Part shown: positions 49,495 through 57,423 of the stretch, one piece after another
Layout: each line of letters starts with the position of its first letter
How positions within the stretch are numbered: position 1 is the first letter of the stretch
Assembly: GCA_947168565.1 (NCBI GenBank)
Contig: CAMVMM010000007.1
Location: 1-64,000 of the forward strand
DNA from: an uncultured Clostridia bacterium
GTDB lineage: Bacteria > Bacillota > Clostridia > Christensenellales > CAG-138
Length of the DNA stretch: 64,000 nucleotides
Direction of reading: 5' to 3'
Translations under genes and position numbers: made by a program
The notes under the pieces: generated by a model
What the model was told of the DNA's origin: nothing
Seen by the model: only the letters and a program-made list of their open reading frames with translations
Databases searched by the model: none

Positions 49495-50826
49495 TCAGCT
49501 CCGCTTCGCCGCCTTTTCCGGCTTCTCCCGCTTTCCAAGCCTCTTAAACATGGGCTTGCCCATGATAAGGTTTGCAAAGGGCTTTTCAATAAGATAGGTT
49601 GCAAGCACGGCGGCAGCGAACGCCGCCACGGTTATGATCAGCGCGTATTGGTTCATCCAAACCTTATCGCCCGCCTGATTCGGCGGAGTGCTGCCCACCC
49701 AGTGCGGGATGCGCCATTCGTATTTGATCTGCACGGCGAGCCACTGGTGCCAGATATAAAGGTTATACGAAATGCCCGCAAGGAAGCGCATAAGGCGGTT
49801 TGAGAAGATGAAGCGGTACCATTTCGCGGCAAGCGCGGTGGAGAGGATGAACACCGAAAACGCGCCCGTGAGCCTTGCCCGCTCGGAAACCTGCCAAAGC
49901 TGCGCCGCGTTCGTTTGCAGCTTGGCGCATTCATCCACCATAGAAGCAATATACGCTATGCTCAGCACGGAGGCGACGGTGCAGATTATGGAAAGGCCCC
50001 TCGTTCTTTCGCAGTGCTTTGCCGCAAGCACAAAAAGCAGCGAAGCCAGCATACCGTTTGCATATGTGCCCATGAACGCGGGAAGCTGATTGATATACAT
50101 GGCAACGTAGATGCCGGGCTTTAGCACGTAGGTTTTTTCCCACCAGATCGAGATTGCGTGGAAAACAACGAAGAACAGCGCGATGCAGACGTATGAAACG
50201 GTTCTGCCCCTTTTGCTGTCAAGCCGCTTTTCGGGCTTTATTACCTCTGCGATGAACGGAAACAGTATGTAAAACCACACCTCTATCGCCACCGTCCAAA
50301 GCACGACGTCCAGCTTCGTGCCGATATAGGTTTTCACGAAAAGGGTTTGCGTGAAGGTGAGATGGGTCACAAGGTCGCGTATCGCGTCCGCCGCGTTTGC
50401 ATAGAGCTTATTCGGCAGCGCCACAAGGAAAAACAGCACGAGCACCGCAAAGAGATAGCTTGGCACGATTCGCGCCACGCGCCTGCGTGCGTATTCCTTC
50501 CAGCCTGCCATGCTTTCGCCCATCACCACAAGCCTCATCAGCGGCAAAAACAGCAGAAAGCCGCTCAAAAGCACCATCATATCCACAAACAGATAGCCCA
50601 CCTTCGCAAGGGAAGTGAAATCTATCTGCTTCAGCCCGATAAAGCTTAAAAACGGCGTTTTGATGGTTGGAAAGATCCACGTCTGCTGCCAGAAATGGAA
50701 AATGAGCACGATTATCACGCTGATCGCGCGAATGCCGTCCAGCACGTCTATATACCTGGCGTTTATGCCGTTATCCGCCGGCTTTTGCGCCTGTTTTTCG
50801 CGTTTTGCAAGTAGTTTTGCCGCCAT
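49495..50826 (-). CDS. Acyltransferase 3 family membrane protein (OafA-like)
   Basis: A 443-residue polytopic protein with about ten hydrophobic helices. The acyltransferase-3 signature is seen at the first helix, YIDVLDGIRAISVIIVLIFHF (about 26-46), which carries the Arg-Ala and His residues of the family, and in RRVARIVPSYL near 120. Such proteins move acyl, often O-acetyl or succinyl, groups onto surface sugars. Both ends are basic. It is transcribed alone from a promoter about 35 bases upstream of the ATG. It is the third surface-acylation candidate in the window beside the MBOAT cluster and the fusion protein. Confidence 0.88.
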   Translation of the reverse strand: MAAKLLAKREKQAQKPADNGINARYIDVLDGIRAISVIIVLIFHFWQQTWIFPTIKTPFLSFIGLKQIDFTSLAKVGYLFVDMMVLLSGFLLFLPLMRLVVMGESMAGWKEYARRRVARIVPSYLFAVLVLFFLVALPNKLYANAADAIRDLVTHLTFTQTLFVKTYIGTKLDVVLWTVAIEVWFYILFPFIAEVIKPEKRLDSKRGRTVSYVCIALFFVVFHAISIWWEKTYVLKPGIYVAMYINQLPAFMGTYANGMLASLLFVLAAKHCERTRGLSIICTVASVLSIAYIASMVDECAKLQTNAAQLWQVSERARLTGAFSVFILSTALAAKWYRFIFSNRLMRFLAGISYNLYIWHQWLAVQIKYEWRIPHWVGSTPPNQAGDKVWMNQYALIITVAAFAAAVLATYLIEKPFANLIMGKPMFKRLGKREKPEKAAKRS

Positions 50827-50856
50827 ACTGCCTCCAATAATAGCTTATCAAGCATA

Positions 50857-50885
50857 ATAATACCATTATTGCGGCATTTTTTCAA
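50857..50885 (-). promoter_or_regulatory. Promoter of the acyltransferase-3 gene
   Basis: On the minus strand TTGAAA (complement of 50880-50885), 17-base spacer and TATTAT (complement of 50857-50862). Confidence 0.7.
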
Positions 50886-50925
50886 TAGCGCTTCGTGCTT
50901 TTTCGCGTTGTTTGTGCGCTGCGGC

Positions 50926-51183
50926 TCAGTCGATGCGCTTCAGGTCGTTCAGATCCACGAGGATCACGTCGTCCCCTATCTTTTGTATTTTGCAATAGGG
51001 GATCACAAGCTCCTCCGCGTTTTTTATAAGCCCAAGCATTCTCGGCGGCCCGGGCACGACTATCGAGCAGATGGTGCCGGCGCAGTCGTCCAGCTCCAGA
51101 TCGCAGATGTACCCAAGCCGCGCCCCGTCGCAGATATTTATTATCTCCTTGCGCTTCAGCTCCGAATAGGTGGTGTGTGCCAT
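50926..51183 (-). CDS. YlmC/YmxH-family PRC-barrel sporulation protein
   Basis: An 85-residue PRC-barrel protein. The opening SELKRKEIINICDGARLGYICDL matches the YlmC/YmxH group: a small beta barrel found in spore-forming Bacillota, with one member linked to sporulation. The C-terminal VIPYCKIQKIGDDVILVDL is also typical. The start at 51183 is chosen because GGGAG stands seven bases upstream, while the open frame to 51369 is not like the family. Its biochemical function is unknown. Confidence 0.85.
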   Translation of the reverse strand: MAHTTYSELKRKEIINICDGARLGYICDLELDDCAGTICSIVVPGPPRMLGLIKNAEELVIPYCKIQKIGDDVILVDLNDLKRID

Positions 51184-51345
51184 AATTCCGCTCCCTTCTG
51201 CTTTTTTCACCATGATATGACGGCGATTCCGAAAATATGCGCGGAAGCGACAGCCTGCGTGCTTTCTTTGATCTAAACGAAAAGCGCAAGCCATGCACCC
51301 TTTCCCACCGCCGCGCATAGTATGAATTGGACGGAGGGCGAAACT

Positions 51346-52344
51346 ATGATAAGGCTGATTGCACTTCACGGAAGGCTGAGCGGTTCGGCCGTGCTCAGAT
51401 CATCCGGCGGTAAAACCGAATTTATGCTTAAAACGCGGAACGCGGGCGAGATAGACGAAGGGAGCCTGAGCGCGTATCTTATCGCTCCGGCGGCGGGAGG
51501 GAGCTTTCGCATGGTTCGCGCGGGCATAAAAAACGGCTCCGGCGGCGCGGAGATAGACGGCGTGCGCGGCATGGTGATCACGGGCGCAAACGGCATAGTT
51601 TCCGAAGGCTCGAGCGGCATGAGCGAAACCGCCCTTGAGCGCGCCAAGGTGCAGCTGAGGCTCGGCCTTTCCCCAAGCGCTGCCTCCGCGGGGCAGCCGG
51701 CGGCGGAGCGCGGCGACGGGTTTATCGCCGCGTCAAGCCCCGGGGAAACGGGCAGGCAGGCGGGCCATGCGGAAAAAGGAGAGCCGTCAAGCAATCGGGA
51801 AACGGGCAGGCCGCCGGGCCATGCGGAATTGGATGAAACCGCAGGCGCAAGCGGTGCGGAAAGCGGCGCGAATGGCGGCGCAGGGGCCGCTGCCGAGGGT
51901 GGGGCGAATGTCGGCGCTTCGCCCGTCACAAGGCGCATTCTGAGCCAGGCAAAGGCGCTTTTCGGCACAGGCTATTCGGACGCGATCATTTCCGATGCGC
52001 AGCAGCCCGAAGCCGAGCCGCCGACGGCATCGCACCGTGAATTCTCCGCCCCTCCCCCGCCCTCCGCGCAGGAGCGCGCAAGGCCGCAGATCAGGCCGTA
52101 TTCCGCCGAAAACGAGGCGGTGAAGAACCCCTTCCCCGCGCTTTTTCCCAATTCAAGCTGGCGAAGGGACGCGGGCTCCCCGGCGCTTTTCGGCAAAGTG
52201 AAGCATCGCGGAAGGCTGCATGAAGTGATGGCGCTGCCGCGCGAGGGCAGGTTTCCGCCAAACGAGCTTTCGCCCTTTCCGAGCATCCGCACGGCGAGGG
52301 CGGAGGATGGGAGGATCTATTGGCTTGGGGTCAGGCGGCTGTGA
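51346..52344 (+). CDS. Unknown protein with low-complexity centre
   Basis: A 332-residue protein that I do not recognise. Residues 1-100 form a beta-rich start (MIRLIALHGRLSGSAVLRSS) that reads like a small barrel. Residues 110-195 are low complexity, rich in Gly, Ala and Glu, with an imperfect repeat ETGRxxGHAE at two sites. The end (RGRLHEVMALPREGRF ... GRIYWLGVRRL) is basic and beta-rich again. No signal peptide or membrane helix. The start has GGAGGG ten bases upstream. It is divergent from the YlmC/YmxH gene and might belong to sporulation, but nothing in the sequence shows that. Confidence 0.7.
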   Translation: MIRLIALHGRLSGSAVLRSSGGKTEFMLKTRNAGEIDEGSLSAYLIAPAAGGSFRMVRAGIKNGSGGAEIDGVRGMVITGANGIVSEGSSGMSETALERAKVQLRLGLSPSAASAGQPAAERGDGFIAASSPGETGRQAGHAEKGEPSSNRETGRPPGHAELDETAGASGAESGANGGAGAAAEGGANVGASPVTRRILSQAKALFGTGYSDAIISDAQQPEAEPPTASHREFSAPPPPSAQERARPQIRPYSAENEAVKNPFPALFPNSSWRRDAGSPALFGKVKHRGRLHEVMALPREGRFPPNELSPFPSIRTARAEDGRIYWLGVRRL

Positions 52345-52376
52345 TACGGGATTTAAAAGAGTAAAGCTTTTCAAGC

Positions 52377-52404
52377 AAAAAGCGCCCCCCTTGGAGCGCT
52401 TTTG
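52377..52404 (+). terminator. Terminator hairpin, copy A
   Basis: AAAAAGCGC and GCGCTTTT pair around CCCCCTTGGA, 33 bases past the stop codon of the unknown protein. An almost identical hairpin recurs at 52706-52734. Confidence 0.7.
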
Positions 52405-52429
52405 GAGTTAAGGAACAGGAATGCCTCGG

Positions 52430-52700
52430 GACGCGGTTTAAGCCTTCCCCTCCGAGGGGAAGGTGGCTGAGGCGGCGCGGAGCGCCGCGAAGACGGATGA
52501 GGTGGCATAATTCACAAATCCCGCAGGGGATTTGAGCATATTTTGATTTACCGAATGACTTGCCGAAAAAGCTTGGCTTGATTAGCTTTTGGGAGGATAA
52601 AACAGGATAAAACGCCGTGCGCGGCCGTTTAGAGGTGCTCACCCACCGCCTTCGGCGGTCCCACTCTCCACATGGAGAGTGCTTTCGGGGCGTTTATCAG
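52430..52700. repeat. Palindrome-rich intergenic element between two copies of one terminator
   Basis: Contains CCTTCCCCTCCGAGGGGAAGG-like palindrome at 52443-52463 (21 bases, arms CCTTCCCCTC and GAGGGGAAGG), then GCGGCGC/GCGCCGC, GACGGATGAGGTGGC, ACCGCC/GGCGGT at about 52643 and CACTCTCCA/TGGAGAGTG at about 52660-52680. Such blocks are common in gut Clostridia and behave like non-coding mobile repeats. No gene is supported. Confidence 0.6.
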
Positions 52701-52705
52701 AGCGT

Positions 52706-52734
52706 AAAAAAGCGCCCCCTTGGAGCGCTTTTTC
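52706..52734 (-). terminator. Terminator hairpin, copy B (after the VWA gene)
   Basis: A near-exact copy of the hairpin at 52377-52404, with T runs on both strands. It lies 25 bases past the leftward VWA gene and should terminate it. Confidence 0.75.
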
Positions 52735-52759
52735 CGTTTGCAACACCTAATTTACTGCA

Positions 52760-53407
52760 TCAGTCTTTCTTTCTGTTTTCAAAATCCTCCTCGATGCTTG
52801 CCTTCCACTTTCTGCCGAGGGGCACGCTTTTGCGGACCGAGGAGATAGCCTCGCTCATCACCGAGAAATTGAGGGCGGTTCCGGCGGCGTCGCTGTGATA
52901 ATTGACCGCGCGATCCTCCGCTATGCCGAAATGCTTCGCGGTTTCGATTGCGTCGATATTCGCGCCAAGGAAGATGAATTCCCAGCCCTGCGCCTTCTTT
53001 TCCTCGATAAGCTTCTTCACCCTGTCCGCGCTGTACTCGCGGCTGGCGTTCTCCATGCCGTCCGTGGTGATGATAAACATCGTGTGCTCCGGCACGTCCT
53101 CCTCGCGGATATACTTATGCACGTTTGAAATATGATGCACGGCGCCGCCGACAGCATCCAGAAGCGCGGTGCAGCCGCGAACGAAATAGTCCTTCTCGGT
53201 CATGCTCCCGATCTTGTCGATCGGCACGCGGTCGTGCAGCACTTCGCTGACGCCGTCAAACAGCACGGTGGAAACCAGCGCTTCGCCCTCCTCCTTCCTC
53301 TGCTTGGCGATCATCGAGTTGAAGCCGCCGATGGTGTCCCCCTCCAGCCCGCTCATGGAGCCGCTGCGGTCAAGGATGAATACGATCTCAGTAAGGTTCT
53401 TTTTCAT
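52760..53407 (-). CDS. VWA-domain protein
   Basis: A 215-residue cytosolic von Willebrand A domain protein. The metal-ion-dependent adhesion site is visible as ILDRSGSMSG at residue 11 (DxSxS), a Thr near 75 in VRGCTALLDA, and ITTDGMENAS near 110. Single-domain proteins of this kind are linked to tellurium-resistance or protein-assembly systems. No such partner is adjacent, so the role is open. The start at 53407 is preferred: GGAGG stands eight bases upstream. Confidence 0.85.
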   Translation of the reverse strand: MKKNLTEIVFILDRSGSMSGLEGDTIGGFNSMIAKQRKEEGEALVSTVLFDGVSEVLHDRVPIDKIGSMTEKDYFVRGCTALLDAVGGAVHHISNVHKYIREEDVPEHTMFIITTDGMENASREYSADRVKKLIEEKKAQGWEFIFLGANIDAIETAKHFGIAEDRAVNYHSDAAGTALNFSVMSEAISSVRKSVPLGRKWKASIEEDFENRKKD

Positions 53408-53471
53408 GGTTTTGTCCTCCAAATTCTTATTGTATTGCGCTTTCGCCGCTTGGTGAGGTTTTTAGCATTAC

Positions 53472-53527
53472 GCATTACGCTTTACGCATTCGCATTACGC
53501 TTTACGCATTCGCATTACGCTTTACGC
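53472..53527. repeat. 20-bp tandem repeat (nearly three copies)
   Basis: GCATTACGCTTTACGCATTC is repeated at 53472, 53492 and partly 53512 between the VWA gene and the CstA terminator, and GCATTAC variants precede it. Slippage DNA without coding potential. Confidence 0.75.
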
Positions 53528-53599
53528 TCTGCCGCATTTCTCACCCTGTGATCGCATTATACATTAGAATTCGGGAGGCGTGGTCGCTTGTGCGGCGAC

Positions 53600-53630
53600 A
53601 AAAAAAGAAACCGAATTCGTCCGGTTTCCT
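53600..53630 (-). terminator. Terminator after the CstA gene
   Basis: On the minus strand GAAACCG and CGGTTTC form a stem over an eight-base loop followed by seven T residues (complement of 53600-53606). Confidence 0.85.
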
Positions 53631-53665
53631 TTTATTAAATTGCTCTATCGGTTTATCAACATGCT

Positions 53666-55141
53666 CTATCGGTTTTTCGCGCCGCCGGGCAGCATTTCGC
53701 CGGGCTTGCCCGCGTTTTTCTTTCCCGCATAGATCAGCGCGAAGATATAAAGCACTGTGAGCGCGCCGGAGATTATGTAGCTTACCGGCCACGAAAGGTT
53801 GATGCCGATACGCGCGTTCAGAATATAGCTTACTACAACGAAGAAATAGAAGGTGCCGGGCACAAGCGCCATCAGATACGGCATTTTGTGCCTCATCATA
53901 TACATTGTGATCATGGAAAACGCGAACACCGCCGTGGTTTCATTCACCCAGGAGCAATAGCGCCACAGCATATTGAAGCCGCTGGGGCTTGCCTTCGCAA
54001 ACACGAGGATCACGGCGGCCACGGCAAATATGCACGCAGTGATGATATAGGTGCCGCGCTTATTCTTGCGGTCCACATGGAAGGTATCCGAAAGGATGAG
54101 GCGAAGCGATCTGAGCGAGGTGTCGCCCGTGGTGATTGGCAGCACTATAACGCCGACTATGGCGATAAACCCTCCCACGGGGCCGAGCATATTCTTTGCC
54201 ACTATGCCGATCACGTCGGTGGGCTGATTATGCATCATTTCGGCGGTCACAAGCCCCGCGTTCATCGCGCCCATCGCGGCGGCCGCCCAAACCATGGCTA
54301 TGAAGCCCTCAACGATCATCATATTATAGAAGGTCATCCTGCCCTCGCGCTCGTGAGTCATCGTGCGCGAGATCATGGTCGCCTGCGTGGAATGGAAGCC
54401 CGAAAGAATGCCGCAGGAAACGGTGAGGAAGAATATTGGAATGAAGTTTTCGCCATAGATATTGGTAAAGGAGAAGCCGGAATCCCAAAGCTCATTCAGC
54501 TTATAGCCTTTGAAAAACAATCCCGCGAACACGCCCACGGCCGAGAGCAGCAGAATTCCGCCGAAAACGGGGTAGATCTTGCCGATTATCTTATCTATTG
54601 GCAGCAGGGTCGCCACGATATAATACACGAAGATCGCGGCGTAAACGATTATCATTACCACGCCGGAGGAGCTTTTGCCAAGCATCTGCGTTACAAACAG
54701 ATCGCCGGGGGCGTAGATGAACACAACGCCCGCAAGCAGCATCAGCAGGCACACGAAGGCGTAATAGACAATATTCACATATTTGCCGAGAAAGCGCCTT
54801 ATAAGCCCGGGCATCTGCTCTCCGCCGTGGCGAAGGGAGATCATGCCGGTCATATAGTCGTGCAGCGCGCCGCCGATCACGCAGCCTATCGGGATCGTGA
54901 TAAAGGCGATAGGCCCGAAGAGAATGCCCTGGATGGGTCCGATGATGGGGCCGGAGCCGGCGATATTAAGAAGCTGGATGAGGCTGTTTTTCCATTTTTT
55001 CATCGGAACGTAGTCCACGCCGTCGTACTTTTCAACAGCGGGGGTTTTTCGATCCGTTGGCTTCATTACCCGCTCGGTGAGCTTGCCGTAGGCCGCGCCG
55101 CCGAGGATCAGTATGGCAAGACCGATCAAAAAGGTTATCAT
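53666..55141 (-). CDS. CstA-family carbon starvation protein (peptide/pyruvate transporter type)
   Basis: A 491-residue polytopic membrane protein of the CstA family, whose characterised members import peptides or pyruvate during starvation. Signatures are YDGVDYVPMKKWKNSLIQLL near 38, followed by the IAGSGPIIGPIQG turn, and PIGCVIGGALHDYMTGMIS near 90. About 12-14 membrane helices are visible. The start at 55141 (MITFLIGLAIL) matches the family's first helix, though its ribosome site is poor; a GTG at 55189 is possible. It has a consensus promoter and a terminator and is transcribed alone. Confidence 0.9.
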   Translation of the reverse strand: MITFLIGLAILILGGAAYGKLTERVMKPTDRKTPAVEKYDGVDYVPMKKWKNSLIQLLNIAGSGPIIGPIQGILFGPIAFITIPIGCVIGGALHDYMTGMISLRHGGEQMPGLIRRFLGKYVNIVYYAFVCLLMLLAGVVFIYAPGDLFVTQMLGKSSSGVVMIIVYAAIFVYYIVATLLPIDKIIGKIYPVFGGILLLSAVGVFAGLFFKGYKLNELWDSGFSFTNIYGENFIPIFFLTVSCGILSGFHSTQATMISRTMTHEREGRMTFYNMMIVEGFIAMVWAAAAMGAMNAGLVTAEMMHNQPTDVIGIVAKNMLGPVGGFIAIVGVIVLPITTGDTSLRSLRLILSDTFHVDRKNKRGTYIITACIFAVAAVILVFAKASPSGFNMLWRYCSWVNETTAVFAFSMITMYMMRHKMPYLMALVPGTFYFFVVVSYILNARIGINLSWPVSYIISGALTVLYIFALIYAGKKNAGKPGEMLPGGAKNR

Positions 55142-55218
55142 ACTGTTTTTCGGCGCGCACTCATGCCCGAAAGCCTGCTTGCGCGCCACTCCTCTTTTCT
55201 CTTAAAATTTACTTATTA

Positions 55219-55247
55219 ATTATAGCTTATTCGTCATTTTCCGTCAA
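55219..55247 (-). promoter_or_regulatory. Promoter of the CstA gene
   Basis: On the minus strand TTGACG (complement of 55242-55247), 17-base spacer and TATAAT (complement of 55219-55224). Confidence 0.82.
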
Positions 55248-55305
55248 GATAATTTTACCCCCATGCGCATTTGAGCCGCAAAGGGGGTAAGGCTTTATTT
55301 CAGTT

Positions 55306-55854
55306 TCAGTTTACAATGGCGTCTATCACCTTGCAATACCTGTATTTTTCATCGGTATAGGTGTGGAAAACGCCGGTTACGGTGATCTCCTCGCCCGGCT
55401 CCGGCAGCTTCGCGCCCCCGTCCGCGGGCTCAAACTCTATGCCGGTGGAGCAGCAGGCGGTGGCGTCCGCTATCACGCAGGTGAAAAACACTCTGTTGTC
55501 GCCCTCCTCATACGAAAAAGCGCCCTTCATGCGAACTATCCTGCCCTGATACTCCTCAGGCGTACTTATCATATTATACACCTCGGAGTAGACCATCGTG
55601 GCGCTCATGGCCGTTAGGTCTATATCCACGCGATCGTAGTTTTTTTCGCTCCCGCCGTTCGCAGGCTTTGCCCCGCTCTCGGGCTTCACGGATGCGGGCG
55701 GCGTTTGCCCCGTTTGCCCCGTACCTTCGTTTAAAACGTCGTTTACGGTTTTACCCTGACTGCTTGAGCCGGAGCCCGAAACGGGCTTTTCCCCGCAGCC
55801 TGAAAATGCGGCGAGCATCAGCGCCGCGAGCAGCACGGCAAGTGCCTTTTTCAT
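55306..55854 (-). CDS. Lipoprotein encoded at the end of the zinc-import operon
   Basis: A 182-residue lipoprotein. The lipobox AAFSGC ends the signal peptide at Cys20; a Ser/Gly/Pro-rich linker runs to about 70. The mature domain has OB-fold-like beta segments (YQGRIVRMKGAF, ITVTGVFHTY), two adjacent Cys (ATACCSTGIEF near 138) and a Cys in KYRYCKVID, which could bind metal. Its ATG overlaps the permease stop by four bases, so it belongs to the zinc operon. Lipoproteins with this position occur in Clostridia, and an accessory zinc-capturing role is plausible but unproven. Confidence 0.75.
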   Translation of the reverse strand: MKKALAVLLAALMLAAFSGCGEKPVSGSGSSSQGKTVNDVLNEGTGQTGQTPPASVKPESGAKPANGGSEKNYDRVDIDLTAMSATMVYSEVYNMISTPEEYQGRIVRMKGAFSYEEGDNRVFFTCVIADATACCSTGIEFEPADGGAKLPEPGEEITVTGVFHTYTDEKYRYCKVIDAIVN

Positions 55855-56705
55855 GCCTTTATACCTCCTTTAACTCTTCCAATCAAGCAGAAAATAAGGA
55901 ATCCAAGTATATCCACCGCCACTATCGTTGAGCCGACCGGCGTGCCGGCAAGGATCGCAGTCAAAAGGCCGATAAGGGCGCAGGTGACTGAAAACAGGGC
56001 GGAGCAGACGGTGACCGCCTTGAAATTTTTAAACACGCGCATAGCCGAAAGCGCGGGAAAGATCACGAGCGCGGAGATGAGCAGCGAGCCCACCAGATTC
56101 ATGGCAAGCACGATTATCACCGCCGTAACTATTGCAATAAGCAGGTTGTAAAGCCCCGCCCTGATGCCCGTGGCGCGCGCAAACGCTTCATCGAAGGTGA
56201 CGGAGAAGATTTTATTATAGAAAAACACAAACACAGCCGCGACCAGAACCGAGAGCGCCACGCAGAGCCAAACCTCCGCCTGCGAGAGCGTCAGTATCGA
56301 GGTGGAGCCGAAGAGAGTGGAGCAAACGTCGCCGGAGAGGTTGCTTGATTTTGAAAACAGGTTCATCAAAAGATAGCCTATCGCAAGCGCCCCCACCGAG
56401 ATCATCGCCACGGCCGCATCGCCCTTTATGCGCGTATTCTGACCGGTGCGCAAAAGCAGCACCGCGCTTATTACGGTCACGGCGAGCACGAGCGGCATTT
56501 CGTTTGTGAGCCCCACCACGGCGCCAACCGCCATCGCGCCGAACGCAACGTGCGAAAGCCCGTCCCCAATGAATGAAAAGCGCTTCAGCACGAGCGTAAC
56601 GCCGAGCAGCGACGAGCAGAGCGCGATAAGCACGCCGACTATCAGCGCGTAGCGCACGAAGGGATACTGAAGATACAGCGAAAGCTTATCAAATAATTCA
56701 GCCAT
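55851..56705 (-). CDS. znuB: Zinc/manganese ABC transporter permease (ZnuB-like)
   Basis: A 284-residue permease of the ABC-3 family with eight hydrophobic helices. The family segments RFSFIGDGLSHVAFGAMAVG near 47 (GDGLSH) and SALVIFPALSAM near 210 are present. It forms the membrane channel for the neighbouring ATPase and binding protein. The start is ambiguous: ATG at 56705 or GTG at 56714, both overlapping the ATPase gene slightly. The operon order zur-znuA-znuC-znuB-lipoprotein suggests zinc. Confidence 0.92.
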   Translation of the reverse strand: MAELFDKLSLYLQYPFVRYALIVGVLIALCSSLLGVTLVLKRFSFIGDGLSHVAFGAMAVGAVVGLTNEMPLVLAVTVISAVLLLRTGQNTRIKGDAAVAMISVGALAIGYLLMNLFSKSSNLSGDVCSTLFGSTSILTLSQAEVWLCVALSVLVAAVFVFFYNKIFSVTFDEAFARATGIRAGLYNLLIAIVTAVIIVLAMNLVGSLLISALVIFPALSAMRVFKNFKAVTVCSALFSVTCALIGLLTAILAGTPVGSTIVAVDILGFLIFCLIGRVKGGIKA

Positions 56706-57408
56706 TCCCCTCACCGCCCTTCAAAAACGACTGCGCGAACGCGCTTTGCAGGTATTCATCCTTTGTGCCGAAAAAGACCTCCCGCCCGATATGGAGGATA
56801 TGATCGGCGCAGCGGAGCGCCGCCTCGATATCGTGCGTTATCATCACGACCGTTATGCCGTCCTCGCGGTTCAGCGAGAGTATAAGCTCATAAAGCTCAT
56901 TCATCGCCTTGGGGTCGAGCCCCGCCACAGGCTCGTCGAGCAGGATCATTTTCCTTGTGGCGCAGAGCGCCCTTGCAAGCAGCACGCGCTGCTGCTGCCC
57001 GCCGGAAAGCTCGCGGTAGCAGCGCCTTGTGAGCTTCGCAAGCCCCATTTTTTCTATATTGCGCTTCGCAAGCGCCTTCTCGTCCTTATTATAAAAGGGT
57101 CTGAGTCCTGTTCTGCCGCCGCAGCCGGACAGCACGATCTCCCAAACCGAAGCGGGAAAATCCCTCTGCACAAGCGTTTGCTGCGGCAGATAGCCTATCT
57201 CGCTGTGCCTTAAGCCGTCCCCCGTCAGCACCTTGCCGCCAAGGGGCGCCTGAAGGCCGAGGAGGGTTTTCATAAGGGTCGTTTTTCCGGAGCCGTTCTC
57301 TCCGATTATGCAAAGATAATCGCCGGCCTTTACCGAAAAATTCAAGCCTTGCACGATCTGCTGCCCCTCGTAGCCGAGCGCAAGATCATGGCAGGTGAGC
57401 AACGCCAT
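56698..57408 (-). CDS. znuC: Zinc ABC transporter ATP-binding protein (ZnuC-like)
   Basis: A 236-residue ATPase. Walker A is GENGSGKTT (about 37), signature LSGGQQQRVLLARAL (about 134), Walker B MILLDEPVAGLD. It energises the ABC-3 permease encoded downstream. It starts 15 bases after the binding-protein gene, behind AGGAGG, and its end overlaps the permease start. Confidence 0.93.
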   Translation of the reverse strand: MALLTCHDLALGYEGQQIVQGLNFSVKAGDYLCIIGENGSGKTTLMKTLLGLQAPLGGKVLTGDGLRHSEIGYLPQQTLVQRDFPASVWEIVLSGCGGRTGLRPFYNKDEKALAKRNIEKMGLAKLTRRCYRELSGGQQQRVLLARALCATRKMILLDEPVAGLDPKAMNELYELILSLNREDGITVVMITHDIEAALRCADHILHIGREVFFGTKDEYLQSAFAQSFLKGGEGNG

Positions 57409-57423
57409 TCTGGTTTTTCCTCC

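Noticed and set aside
53472..53527. Possible CRISPR array in tandem repeats (also 27906-27950 and 63593-63846)
   Set aside because: Repeats are directly adjacent with no unique spacers and no cas genes are present.
53888..55219. Minus-to-plus mirror frame (+ strand) over the CstA gene
   Set aside because: Composition is His/Asp/Gly-rich without a domain, and the minus-strand CstA reading is unambiguous.
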